Shown: positions 26,809 to 34,999, counted from the stretch's first letter. The stretch: DNA of 64,000 nucleotides from CAILZL01 sp050181835 (GCA_050181835.1 JBFXCU010000002.1:124001-188000); one strand, 5' to 3'. Made by a program: numbers and translations. Notes: generated from the letters alone by a model not told the origin.

Positions 26809-28614
26809 GTGCGCAAGTTACTTGCTGTGTTGTTGTGTTGCCTGCCAATGGTTAGCTATGCGTGGTGGAGTGACGAGTGGAATTTTCGCAAGGAAATCAA
26901 TTTTGACTTAAGTGCAACGGGCGCGGATATCACCGGTACGCCCTCCGATGTGCCGGTATTGATTCGCTTGCACTTAGGTAATTTTGGGTATTTCGCGGAT
27001 ACTCAGCCGGATGGGTCAGACTTTCGTTTTGTTGCCAGTGATGACAAGACGCCGCTGAAATTTCATATCGAACGCTATGACACAGTCAGTCAACTGGCAT
27101 TCCTGTGGGTGAATGTTCCGCGTCTTTCCGGTGGCCTGACTACAGACAAAATTTATCTTTACTACGGCAATAAAAATGGCGCTACTGCCCCTAAATCTGC
27201 AGAAACCTATGGCGTAGCACAGGTGTTGGTGTATCACTTTGGCGAAGGTGACGCCGCCCTGCTTGATAGCACCGCTTATAACAACAAAGCCGCCAGTTCG
27301 ACCGCTGACATCAACCCCGCCTCACTCATCGCAGGTGGTGCCAAGTTTGCCGGTACCCAAGTCATCTCGATTCCAGCCAGTGCCTCGTTACGCTTGCTAC
27401 CGGCGAAAGGCATGACTATGTCAAGTTGGGTGCGCATCGATCAGGCGCAAGCCGACGCCAATGTCGCTGCGCTTGAGGATCAGGGTAAGCACTTCTTGTT
27501 GGGTGTTCGTGGTGAACAGGCTTATGCCCGAGTGACCACTGCTGCAGGTGACATAGAAATAGTACAGCCGAATGCATTGACTACGGGATCATGGCATCAC
27601 CTTGCTGTGGCCGTTAGCGCTGAAACTATGCTGTTATATGTCGATGGCAAGGAAGTTAATAACGCTGCAGTGCGCGCGGTGGAAATTGCCGGTACGCTAA
27701 GTCTGGGTAACAGCGCTGCTGGCAGCAATGGCTTAGTGGGTGAGATGGATGAAGTGCAAGTAGCGGGGGTTGCTCGCACTTCTGAATGGCTCAAAGCATC
27801 GGCGATGGCGCAGGGTCAAGAATCCATTCTGACCATGTATGGTGCTGATGCGCAGAAAGAAGCAGGGCACCCCAATTACTTCGCCTCGACAATGAAAAAT
27901 GTTACCACCGATGGATGGGTAGTCATCATTATTCTGGCCATCATGTTTGTCATCGCCATGATGATCATGGTTGGCAAAGCTATTTATCTCAGCCGTGTGC
28001 AAAAGGCCAATGCCGCCTTCGTGAAGGAATTTGAAAAGCTGCGTGGTGACCCCACGGCGCTGGACAAGAATGAAGACGTGGATGGTGATGATGCGTTGAA
28101 AGAGTCTGCGTTCATGCCGCACCTTGGTGAGGAAAAAGATCAGTTCAAATACTCAACTATTTATCGTCTATATCACCATGGCGTACAAGAGATGACCGGT
28201 CGGGTTGGCTTGCGGTCAGCCGGTGCGCGTGCCGCCAAGAATTTGTCGCCGCAGGCGATAGCGGCCATCCATGCCGCGATGGACGCTACGCAAGTACGCA
28301 TGACTCAGCGCCTGCAGTCGCAAATGGTGCTGCTCACCATTGCCATCGCTGGTGGCCCATTCCTAGGTCTGCTGGGAACGGTAGTCGGTGTGATGATTAC
28401 CTTTGCTGCCATTGCGGCCAGTGGTGATGTCAACGTAAACGCCATTGCACCGGGTATCGCTGCCGCATTGGCGGCAACAGTAGCCGGTCTGGCCGTGGCG
28501 ATTCCAGCATTGTTCGGCTACAACTGGCTCAACACCCGCATCAAGGAAGTGAATGCCGATATGCGGGTATTTGTTGATGAGTTTGTTACGCGCATAGCCG
28601 AGTACTACAGCTAA
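26809..28614 (+). CDS. DUF2341–LamG–ExbB/TolQ fusion (proton channel subunit)
   Basis: A 601-residue protein. A signal peptide (residues 1–18, MRKLLAVLLCCLPMVSYA) leads into a DUF2341 domain (WWSDEWNFRKEI ... FLWVNVPRLS ... IYLYYGNK). A LamG/concanavalin-like domain follows (about 155–330, LVYHFGEGD ... MSSWVRIDQ ... GSWHHLAVAVS ... GEMDEVQVAGVART). The rest is a MotA/TolQ/ExbB channel with transmembrane helices near WVVIIILAIMFVIAMMIMVG and two later ones (GPFLGLLGTVVGVMITF, ALAATVAGLAVAIPALFGY). ExbB powers TonB with the proton gradient. The fused extracytoplasmic sugar-binding-like module suggests a dedicated TonB system sensing or binding a polymer. The GTG at 26809 has an optimal GAGGGAG site; an upstream TTG (26791) lacks one. 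Confidence 0.9.
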   Translation: MRKLLAVLLCCLPMVSYAWWSDEWNFRKEINFDLSATGADITGTPSDVPVLIRLHLGNFGYFADTQPDGSDFRFVASDDKTPLKFHIERYDTVSQLAFLWVNVPRLSGGLTTDKIYLYYGNKNGATAPKSAETYGVAQVLVYHFGEGDAALLDSTAYNNKAASSTADINPASLIAGGAKFAGTQVISIPASASLRLLPAKGMTMSSWVRIDQAQADANVAALEDQGKHFLLGVRGEQAYARVTTAAGDIEIVQPNALTTGSWHHLAVAVSAETMLLYVDGKEVNNAAVRAVEIAGTLSLGNSAAGSNGLVGEMDEVQVAGVARTSEWLKASAMAQGQESILTMYGADAQKEAGHPNYFASTMKNVTTDGWVVIIILAIMFVIAMMIMVGKAIYLSRVQKANAAFVKEFEKLRGDPTALDKNEDVDGDDALKESAFMPHLGEEKDQFKYSTIYRLYHHGVQEMTGRVGLRSAGARAAKNLSPQAIAAIHAAMDATQVRMTQRLQSQMVLLTIAIAGGPFLGLLGTVVGVMITFAAIAASGDVNVNAIAPGIAAALAATVAGLAVAIPALFGYNWLNTRIKEVNADMRVFVDEFVTRIAEYYS

Positions 28615-28626
28615 ACGCTCACTGTT

Positions 28627-28658
28627 GGCTCACTTTCCCTATGACCAGTGAGCCTTTT
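28627..28658 (+). terminator. Weak terminator/attenuator between exbB and exbD
   Basis: GGCTCACT and AGTGAGCC form an 8-bp stem with a 12-nt loop, followed by four T residues. It lies in the 75-bp gap between two genes that should be expressed together, so partial read-through seems more likely than full termination. Confidence 0.5.
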
Positions 28659-28689
28659 AACCTGCAAAACAGACTCTTGAGGATTGACT

Positions 28690-29097
28690 ATGTCCGCTTC
28701 TGGTGAAGAACAAGACGTATACGATGATATCAACATCACGCCGATGTTGGATCTGGCCTATGTGCTATTGGTGATTTTCATCATCATGACCACTGCATCG
28801 GTGCAGGGCATCAAGGTAAATCTGCCTAAAGCCAGTAATACCCCGGCATTGGCCAAGCCCAAGACTAAGGCAATTTCAATCACCGCTGATGGCACGGTAT
28901 ATCTCGATACTTATCCAGTCACGTTGCCAGAGCTGGAAAAGCTTCTACGCCAATACAAGGCGCAGGATCCAGAGCTGCCGGTAATCATCAAAGCAGACTC
29001 AACGATTCAGTACCAGAAAGTTGTTGATGTGCTGGATATGGTGGGACGGCTCGAGATCACCCAGTTGGGACTGGTTACCCAACGCATCGTTAAGTGA
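28690..29097 (+). CDS. exbD: ExbD/TolR biopolymer transport protein
   Basis: A 135-residue protein with one N-terminal transmembrane helix carrying the essential proton-pathway aspartate (INITPMLDLAYVLLVIFIIM). A periplasmic domain follows (AISITADGTVYLD ... LPVIIKADSTIQYQKVVDVLDMVG). It pairs with the ExbB-like subunit encoded upstream to energise the TonB protein encoded 13 bp downstream. The ATG at 28690 has a GAGG ribosome-binding site; an in-frame TTG two codons earlier is less likely. Confidence 0.93.
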   Translation: MSASGEEQDVYDDINITPMLDLAYVLLVIFIIMTTASVQGIKVNLPKASNTPALAKPKTKAISITADGTVYLDTYPVTLPELEKLLRQYKAQDPELPVIIKADSTIQYQKVVDVLDMVGRLEITQLGLVTQRIVK

Positions 29098-29110
29098 TGG
29101 TAAGTGCATT

Positions 29111-29752
29111 GTGAGTAAGTCCTGGCAGCGCCATGTTCCACTTGTTGCTGGCACCTTGATTGTTGTGCTGGTGGCGAGCCTGCTGATCTGGTTTGTGCGC
29201 AACATGCTCAACAGCAAACCGGTCGGCCCGACACGTGCGGTTGAACAGAAGATCACCATGATTAGACCGCCACCGCCACCCGAAACGCCACCACCACCGC
29301 CACCAGAAGAGAAAATTGAAGAACCGTTGGAGCAGTCGGAGCCAGAACAAGCGCCACAGCAAGCCGATGCTTCTCCCGCCGAACAGTTGGGTCTAGATGC
29401 AGATGGTGCAGCTGGAGCAGATGGATTTGGATTGGCGGCGCGAAAAGGTGGTCGAGATCTAGTGGGTACAGGAACAGGCGCTTTCGTCTGGTACACCAGT
29501 TTACTGAAGGACAGCATCCAACAAGCGCTGTCGGATGATGAGAAGGTTCGTAAAGGTACTTATCAAGTCAATGTGCGGGTATGGCTTGCCGCAGATGGTC
29601 GTGTCGAACGCATCAAGCTGACTAGCACATCAGGTAATCTCGACCTCGATAGCGCCATTGAAAACGCGTTAGCGAGATTGGGGAAGGTGCGCGAAGTACC
29701 TCCGCTGGAAATGCCTCAGCCGATTACGTTGCGTATCGTTTCGCGTGGTTGA
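29111..29752 (+). CDS. tonB: TonB-family energy transducer
   Basis: A 213-residue protein with the TonB layout. One N-terminal transmembrane anchor (LVAGTLIVVLVASLLIWFV) precedes a Pro/Glu-rich spanning region (RPPPPPETPPPPPPEE). The C-terminal TonB domain has VRVWLAADGRVERIKLTSTSG followed by LDSAIENAL and ends PQPITLRIVSRG. It transmits proton-motive force from the ExbB/ExbD pair to outer-membrane receptors. The GTG at 29111 places the membrane anchor at the N-terminus; reading further upstream would add residues overlapping exbD in another frame. No TonB-dependent receptor gene is in the window. The following outer-membrane gene is a porin without a visible plug or TonB box. Confidence 0.9.
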   Translation: MSKSWQRHVPLVAGTLIVVLVASLLIWFVRNMLNSKPVGPTRAVEQKITMIRPPPPPETPPPPPPEEKIEEPLEQSEPEQAPQQADASPAEQLGLDADGAAGADGFGLAARKGGRDLVGTGTGAFVWYTSLLKDSIQQALSDDEKVRKGTYQVNVRVWLAADGRVERIKLTSTSGNLDLDSAIENALARLGKVREVPPLEMPQPITLRIVSRG

Positions 29753-29819
29753 TGTAATACAGCGGTAATCGTGTTGTGTTCAAGTGTTGAATTATATTAG
29801 TTAGAACTGGATCGATAGC

Positions 29820-31520
29820 ATGCAATCAAATTTCACCCTGAAGCTGACAACGCTGGCTGTCATGATTGGATTTAGTCTGTCTGCACAGGCGCAAACGGCC
29901 AATCAACAAACAGTCAATGAGTTGCGTAACACGCTAGTCAGTGTGATGGAAGCGCTGGTACAAAAAGGATTGATTACACGCGAACAAGCCGCGCAAATTG
30001 TCAGCAATGCTCAGGCGGATGCAGAGAAGGTGGCTAAAGAAAATGCCGCGCAGGAGGCCGCTGAAAAAAACGCCATTGTCGTTACTCGCATACCGGAATC
30101 CATTAAGCAGGACATTGCCAAACAAGTTGGTGCAGAGTTGCGCCCTTTGGTGAAACAGGATGTACTTGATGATGCGCAAGCTAAAAAATGGGGCGTACCG
30201 GGAGCAATGCCGGAATGGCTGTCGCGAATTAAATTATCTGGTGATATCCGTGTCCGTGTTCAGAATGATAGTTTCGCCGCAGCGAATATTGCCAACACTT
30301 ACCTCAATTACTCGGCAATCAACACTGCAGGTGGCGTTACTAAAGCTGGTGAAGGGGCGTTCCTCAATGTCACTGAAGATCGTTTGCGAGAACGGCTCCG
30401 TCTGCGGCTGGCGCTTGATGCTAAGTTAACCGACGGAATTTCCGCACGAGTGCGACTGGCGACTGGCAGCTTGTCAGACCCGGTGTCGCCTAATCAAACG
30501 TTGGGTCAGTCTGGTAATCGATATCAGTTCGCGGTAGATCAGGCGTACTTGCACTATGAACTGATGGGCAGTAGCGAAGTGCCATGGCTTACCTCATCGG
30601 TTGGCCGTCTGCCTAGCCCCTGGCTGTCGACTGATCTGGTGTGGGATCCCGATTTTCAGTTTGAGGGTGTGGCAACCACATGGCGCTACATTAGCGAGAA
30701 GAATAGTACGCAGCCGCACAACCTGTTTATGACGTTAGGTGCTTTTCCGTTGCAAGAGTTTGAGCTTTCGCCCAAAGACAAGTGGTTGTATGGCGCGCAG
30801 TTGGGCGCGGATTTGCCGTGGGACGGCGGTGGTCGATTGCAACTCGCTGGTGCCTATTACTACTATGACAACATCACTGGGCAGAAAAACGCCGTCGATA
30901 GTGCTTTGTTGAATTACACCGCGCCGCAATTCATGCAAAAGGGCAATACGGTATTTGATATTCTGAACGACACAAGTACCGACACGTATTTGTATGCGTT
31001 AGCCGGCAAGTACCACTTGGTGGACGCGATCGCTACGCTGGACCTTCCGGTGCTGGGTCACCAAGTTTCGCTAACGGCGGACTATGTGAAAAATCTTGGA
31101 TTCAAGCAGCAAGATGTACTGAAGCAATTTGGATATAGCGCGTTAATAGCGGCACCAGAAAGTAGTCGGTTGTTTTTTGATGCGCGTACAGCTGGTTGGC
31201 AAGTGCAATTGGCTGTTGGTACTAGGCAAACCGGAAAAAAGGGTAACTGGCGTAGCGAGATTGGCTACAAATATCTTGAGCGTGACGCTGTTCTTGATGC
31301 GTTTACCGACTCTGATTTTCATTTGGGTGGTACTGGCGCCAAGGGCTATACGCTGCGTAGCGATTGGTGGTTCAAGAATAATAATTGGCTCAGTGTCAAA
31401 TATTTCAGTAGCGATGAAATTAGTCGTACTGCGGTGTCAAGCAGCGGCAGCACAAATTATGTCAGCACTGCCCCATTTGCAGTTGATACGGTAATGCTGG
31501 ATATCAATGGTCAATTTTAA
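29820..31520 (+). CDS. Putative outer-membrane porin with coiled-coil N-terminus
   Basis: A 566-residue outer-membrane protein of the 'putative porin' type. A signal peptide (ending SLSAQAQ) precedes an N-terminal helical segment (about residues 30–130). This part resembles the LITREQAAQIV segment and coiled coil by which some porins hold the cell wall. A beta-barrel runs from IKLSGDIRVRVQND to the end, finishing with the aromatic LDINGQF. Alternating aromatic/hydrophobic strands such as LQLAGAYYYYDN and WQVQLAVGTRQ are visible. It follows tonB after 67 bp and may belong to the same transcript, which would link the TonB system to uptake through this barrel. The substrate is unknown. Confidence 0.85.
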   Translation: MQSNFTLKLTTLAVMIGFSLSAQAQTANQQTVNELRNTLVSVMEALVQKGLITREQAAQIVSNAQADAEKVAKENAAQEAAEKNAIVVTRIPESIKQDIAKQVGAELRPLVKQDVLDDAQAKKWGVPGAMPEWLSRIKLSGDIRVRVQNDSFAAANIANTYLNYSAINTAGGVTKAGEGAFLNVTEDRLRERLRLRLALDAKLTDGISARVRLATGSLSDPVSPNQTLGQSGNRYQFAVDQAYLHYELMGSSEVPWLTSSVGRLPSPWLSTDLVWDPDFQFEGVATTWRYISEKNSTQPHNLFMTLGAFPLQEFELSPKDKWLYGAQLGADLPWDGGGRLQLAGAYYYYDNITGQKNAVDSALLNYTAPQFMQKGNTVFDILNDTSTDTYLYALAGKYHLVDAIATLDLPVLGHQVSLTADYVKNLGFKQQDVLKQFGYSALIAAPESSRLFFDARTAGWQVQLAVGTRQTGKKGNWRSEIGYKYLERDAVLDAFTDSDFHLGGTGAKGYTLRSDWWFKNNNWLSVKYFSSDEISRTAVSSSGSTNYVSTAPFAVDTVMLDINGQF

Positions 31521-31570
31521 TGATTGCAACTAACCATAGGTAATGTAATTGGATAGCGGTTGTGAAAGTA

Positions 31571-32212
31571 ATGTGTAAAAAAAAGCTAGTTATGAGCGTA
31601 TTGTTGTGCCTGTCTGTCAATAGCATCGTTTCTGCACAAGTTGAGCGTAGTGGTAATGATACGACGCGTATTGTGCAGCAATTACAGCAGGTCACTGCCG
31701 AAAAAGGAAAATTGCAACAAGACAATGATGCGCTTAAGAAGGAGCTGGATACGTTGAAGTCGAACTCTGCGCAGCCATCTGCAGAGCAAATCAAGCTACA
31801 ACAGCGACTTCGCGAATTAGAGATGGCTAATAGCAGGTCGCAAGAAAAAGTCAGTAATAGCGACGAACAGTTGGAAAAAACGCGGACGCAAATGACTGAG
31901 CTTATTGGTAAGTATCGCGAGTTGGCGCAGAGCCTAAAAGACGTAGAGACAGAGCGTGACGGTCTGCGGGCCAGTGAAGTAGCTAAGCAGCGTGAATTGA
32001 CGACCTGTGTTGACAGGAACGCACAGATGTACCTGCTTGGTAATGAGTTGTTGGATCAGATGGATGTACAAAGCGTATGGTCGGCCGTAAAAAGCAAAGA
32101 GCCGTTCACGCAGCTAAGCAGGACGCATCTAGAGAATTTGATTGACGATTACCGCTACCGGGTTAATGAATTGAAGCTGGAAATCAAAGCCGCTTCGACA
32201 CCAACACCCTAG
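31571..32212 (+). CDS. Periplasmic coiled-coil protein
   Basis: A 213-residue protein of unknown function. A signal peptide ends at NSIVSAQ. A long coiled coil follows (about residues 30–145; heptads rich in Leu, Gln, Glu and Lys such as LQQVTAEKGKLQQDNDALKKE). A short globular C-terminal part (about 150–205) contains one cysteine (LTTCVDRNAQMY). It lies 50 bp after the porin on the same strand, so it is a candidate accessory factor of the TonB/porin unit. A GTG at 31562 is an alternative start adding three residues. Confidence 0.7.
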   Translation: MCKKKLVMSVLLCLSVNSIVSAQVERSGNDTTRIVQQLQQVTAEKGKLQQDNDALKKELDTLKSNSAQPSAEQIKLQQRLRELEMANSRSQEKVSNSDEQLEKTRTQMTELIGKYRELAQSLKDVETERDGLRASEVAKQRELTTCVDRNAQMYLLGNELLDQMDVQSVWSAVKSKEPFTQLSRTHLENLIDDYRYRVNELKLEIKAASTPTP

Positions 32213-32245
32213 TAATAGGTAGATCACGCAGGTATGGAGTGGTTC

Positions 32246-32497
32246 ATGTCAGAGTCGATGGAGGGAATATATGTCAGTAAGCGTGCGCTGAATCGGCTTG
32301 CAGATATGCATCACAAGCTATTCCAAGAGGTGAAAATACTATCCGGGCAACATTCGCGGTTGATGGGGGCGCTGATGGCTTGCGATGCGAGTACACAACG
32401 GACGATGATTATTGAGTATCGGGATCAGCTGCATGCAGTTCATTCAGTACTGAGTCGATTGTGTGTGGCGATAGAACGTCATGAGCAAGCATTTTAG
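32246..32497 (+). CDS. Small helical hypothetical protein
   Basis: An 83-residue protein with no signal peptide and no recognised domain. Most of it should be alpha-helical (KRALNRLADMHHKLFQEVKIL; HAVHSVLSRLCVAIERHEQ). A GGAG ribosome-binding site 6 nt before the ATG at 32246 supports this start over the ATG at 32234. It lies 33 bp after the coiled-coil gene and is probably last in that transcript. Confidence 0.5.
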   Translation: MSESMEGIYVSKRALNRLADMHHKLFQEVKILSGQHSRLMGALMACDASTQRTMIIEYRDQLHAVHSVLSRLCVAIERHEQAF

Positions 32498-32812
32498 CCA
32501 AGGCTACCTACGTATAGCAACGCTATTAATCCTGTTTGTGTGGCGTTGCAAAGAATAAATGAGGAGTAAATACTTGCGTCTTGAAAGTAGCAAGCCTGCG
32601 GGTCAACCTCGGTAATAAATTAAAAACAATCGGTTAGTATCACGTTCATCATACATTCGTAACCTGATTGCTAAAGCGGCGACACACGAGCAATAAAACA
32701 GTTATTAAATTAATTCCTATGTAATAGTGAGCGTCAAATATCCGTTGGTCGGATAGCTCTCACTTTACGCTTCCGTTGCTTCCGCGCTTGCTTATATATA
32801 GGGGATTTCAAG
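32498..32812. promoter_or_regulatory. AT-rich leader region with imperfect hairpin
   Basis: About 315 bp without a supported gene, rich in A/T around 32620–32725, as expected for a promoter. At 32727–32763 GTGAG ... TATCCG pairs with CGGATA ... CTCAC as an interrupted stem-loop about 50 bp before the VPLPA-CTERM gene start. It may be a 5'-leader structure or a protein-binding dyad. No -24/-12 (sigma-54) element was found here. Confidence 0.4.
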
Positions 32813-33487
32813 ATGTTGCTCTTTTCCTCAACATTGAAGTCGTCACCGCTGGTTGTTATAGCTGCTTTAACGTTCTCGTCGGCTGCATTGTCCGCACCGC
32901 TGAATCTTAACTACACTGCTACGTCGCCAGACGGCACTTCGATTACCAATACTGTCGTAAATTCGACGATAAATATCCCTGCTGCTAACTCAGTCTCCAC
33001 TTACACGAACACCTACGGAAGTTTAGCGTACACCCTTCCAGGATCAATCAGTGCCAGTAATCCAACTGGCTCTGAGTTCTATGATGACTATGTATTTACT
33101 ATTGATGCCTCAAGCCTGAGTTCAATTACGGCCACTATTGATCTTGGCAGTGTGTTTGACATTAATAATTTGAATGTACGATTGTTTTCCTGGAACGGTA
33201 ACGCCGAGTCAAACTCGACGCCAACCGTAACGATCGGTGCTCCAGTAGGAGGGGTGCTGCAAGCATGGACCTATGCGACCGGTACCGGTGACGTGGCCGT
33301 CATTAACCAGACGAACGTAACTGCTGGCACCTATGTGCTGCAGGTTCGCGGCAACACGGATGGTAGCAATGGCGGTACTTATGTCGGCCAGCTTCAAGTA
33401 ACTCCCGTGCCATTACCTGCTGCACTGCCACTGTTGCTCTCCGGTTTGGGGTTACTTGGCTTGATGGGCAAGCGTCGCGCCGCTTGA
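32813..33487 (+). CDS. VPLPA-CTERM sorting-signal protein
   Basis: A 224-residue secreted protein. A signal peptide ends SSAALSA. A beta-rich, Thr/Ser/Asn-rich body of unknown function follows (YDDYVFTIDASSLSSITATI ... GTYVLQVRGNTDGSNGGTY), then a textbook tail: VPLPAALPLLLSG, hydrophobic helix and a basic end (GKRRAA). The DYVFTID and YVLQVRG segments resemble 'FxDxYxF' repeats seen in other PEP-CTERM proteins. The tail matches the VPLPA class recognised by exosortase D, and such an enzyme is encoded at 56431. The gene is bounded by a leader region and a strong terminator, so it is its own transcription unit at the head of the EPS locus. Confidence 0.9.
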   Translation: MLLFSSTLKSSPLVVIAALTFSSAALSAPLNLNYTATSPDGTSITNTVVNSTINIPAANSVSTYTNTYGSLAYTLPGSISASNPTGSEFYDDYVFTIDASSLSSITATIDLGSVFDINNLNVRLFSWNGNAESNSTPTVTIGAPVGGVLQAWTYATGTGDVAVINQTNVTAGTYVLQVRGNTDGSNGGTYVGQLQVTPVPLPAALPLLLSGLGLLGLMGKRRAA

Positions 33488-33510
33488 ATTCTTAGTTAGT
33501 CCGATTAAGC

Positions 33511-33541
33511 AGCCCCACGGTCCATGACCGTGGGGCTTTTT
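33511..33541 (+). terminator. Rho-independent terminator after VPLPA-CTERM gene
   Basis: AGCCCCACGGTC and GACCGTGGGGCT form a perfect 12-bp stem with a 3-nt loop, followed by a T-run. It separates the first VPLPA-CTERM gene from the regulator and EPS genes. Confidence 0.95.
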
Positions 33542-33595
33542 CATTACGAAACATTCGTTGCTAGCTGGCAAACTGGCTAAACCATTTCTCAGTCA

Positions 33596-33611
33596 TGTCA
33601 TACATTTGACA
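33596..33611. promoter_or_regulatory. TGTCA-N6-TGACA dyad upstream of RHH regulator
   Basis: TGTCA-tacatt-TGACA is the most symmetrical copy of the dyad that recurs in this window. It lies in the 400-bp gap between the terminator at 33541 and the regulator start at 33893. Another TGACA starts at 33632. No supported gene lies in the gap; a frame overlapping the regulator start was rejected. Confidence 0.6.
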
Positions 33612-33892
33612 TCTGCACTAGCTATCGTGCCTGACATTGCCAATACGCCCCGTATTGATTTTTTCTATTTTTAAATTACTCAGCCATGCGTGGCTGTCTT
33701 TCGTACTGCACTCAGTATCTGCGTATTACATAGTGCTACGCCGTTCCGCATGCACCACTAGTTTGTCGCACATTTGTTTGGGTTATGGTGGACAGACGTC
33801 ATTGATTCGCCACATAGCTGAAATACTTTGGTTCTATCTTAGTCCCACAATGAGAAGCGCATCACAGAGTTCGTGCTGCGCAGGGGACACAG

Positions 33893-34429
33893 ATGAGCGC
33901 AAGAAAACAGGCAATTTCGGTGCGAATTGGCGAGGCAGATCTGGGCAATTTGCGTCGTCTTGCCAGGCGTCTGGGAGTCCGGGATTCCGATGTCATTCGG
34001 GTGGCGATCAAGTCGCTGCTGGCAAAATGGTCGCCACTGCATGACGTATCGGTTAAGGGCAAAAACTTAGTGCCCGTGTTCTTAGAGAATGGCAGCGAGT
34101 TGTTCCGTCATTTCGAACTGGATACACCGCGGCTGGATAGCATCATTAACGGTGGTGCTGAGGATGAAGGCCGGGTGGAAATGGAAGATATTCAATTGAT
34201 TGCCATGAGTGGTATTCAGCGTTCGTACCTGCGTTGGCGATTGGATCAGGTTGGCAGTCACGGTAGCGACCAAGGCAATGGATATGCGCATGGCGGCAGC
34301 CACTTCAATGGCGCTAGTAGGCAAGTAGATGGTAATGGCGACGGCGGTGAGTCGGTTGAGCAGAACTTACGTCAATACTTATATGAAAAATATGTTCATG
34401 TCAGATCAGATCCTTCTGCTGTGAAGTAA
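33893..34429 (+). CDS. Ribbon-helix-helix DNA-binding regulator (predicted)
   Basis: A 178-residue cytoplasmic protein. Residues 1–45 fit a CopG/Arc-type ribbon-helix-helix fold: a short strand AISVRIG, then helix LGNLRRLARRLG, turn, and helix SDVIRVAIKSLLAKW. The middle (HFELDTPRLDSIINGG ... IQLIAMSGIQRSYLRWRL) has no family I recognise and may mediate oligomer or ligand binding. A Gly/Asn/His/Asp-rich flexible stretch precedes a final helix (LRQYLYEKY). The position between two VPLPA-CTERM genes at the head of the EPS cluster suggests a local regulator of EPS or sorting genes. It is 38 bp upstream of the next VPLPA gene. Which DNA it binds is unknown. Confidence 0.72.
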   Translation: MSARKQAISVRIGEADLGNLRRLARRLGVRDSDVIRVAIKSLLAKWSPLHDVSVKGKNLVPVFLENGSELFRHFELDTPRLDSIINGGAEDEGRVEMEDIQLIAMSGIQRSYLRWRLDQVGSHGSDQGNGYAHGGSHFNGASRQVDGNGDGGESVEQNLRQYLYEKYVHVRSDPSAVK

Positions 34430-34430
34430 C

Positions 34431-34446
34431 TGTCAATTAATTGCCA
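34431..34446. promoter_or_regulatory. Degenerate copy of the GTCA-N6-TGAC dyad
   Basis: TGTCA-attaat-TGCCA matches the recurring dyad with one mismatch in the right half. It ends 21 bp before the ATG of the VPLPA-CTERM gene at 34468, directly after the regulator stop. That is a position where a bound protein would block translation-proximal transcription. It is weaker support than the five intact copies. Confidence 0.3.
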
Positions 34447-34467
34447 CGAGAGATAAGGAGTAGAACC

Positions 34468-34974
34468 ATGATCATGAATAGTAAAAGTCGTTCACATATT
34501 GGGGTTATTGCGGCGTTGATTATCGGCAGCATGTCCACTGCACAGGCGGAAACAGTAACTACCGAGTTGTTTCATTCCACCACGTTAGTAACCGCAAGTA
34601 GTTTAAATGGCACCGAGTTGTCACTGGCAATGCCAGGTACGTTGACCTTTAAGCTCGAGGATCTTAAGTGGCCAGGCTTGCTCGACACGCTGAGCTTTGT
34701 CCTGACTGATAACACCAGTGTGCTAAAAACCTATAAGTTTGATGTCGGCTCCACATCGGGTAGCTGGACTTATAACGTGACTTCTCCGCAGACGCTATAT
34801 GCCGCGGTATTTGCGAAGCCAGCCACGACATCGCAAGCGGGTATGTATTACGCGAATATCAGCTATGAAACGGCTGCATCGCCTGTACCGCTGCCGGCGG
34901 CACTGTGGCTATTGATCTCCGGTCTTGGTGGGTTGATTGCATTTAGACCGAAGCTACAACTGTCACAAACTTGA
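34468..34974 (+). CDS. VPLPA-CTERM protein with unusual C-terminal end
   Basis: A 168-residue secreted protein. An AAGGAG ribosome-binding site precedes the ATG. A signal peptide ends MSTAQAE. A short beta-rich body follows (FKLEDLKWPGLLDTLSFVLTD), then the sorting tail PVPLPAALWLLISGLGGL. The usual Arg-rich end is replaced by FRP-K and six further residues (LQLSQT), so the cytoplasmic anchor is atypical. Members of this small class often sit beside exosortase/EPS genes and may be a dedicated EPS-linked substrate. Its body has no recognised domain. Confidence 0.82.
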   Translation: MIMNSKSRSHIGVIAALIIGSMSTAQAETVTTELFHSTTLVTASSLNGTELSLAMPGTLTFKLEDLKWPGLLDTLSFVLTDNTSVLKTYKFDVGSTSGSWTYNVTSPQTLYAAVFAKPATTSQAGMYYANISYETAASPVPLPAALWLLISGLGGLIAFRPKLQLSQT

Positions 34975-34999
34975 GTTTTACTATCCAGAGATTTGTCGC

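Noticed and set aside
8400..32812. Sigma-54 promoters before VPLPA-CTERM genes (as known for PrsR-controlled PEP-CTERM genes)
   Set aside because: I found no TGGC-N8-TTGC element in the leaders at 8400–8670 or 32498–32812.
33637..34044. Open frame of 135 codons overlapping the start of the RHH regulator
   Set aside because: It runs out of frame through the regulator's well-formed DNA-binding region and its product is low-complexity without a family.
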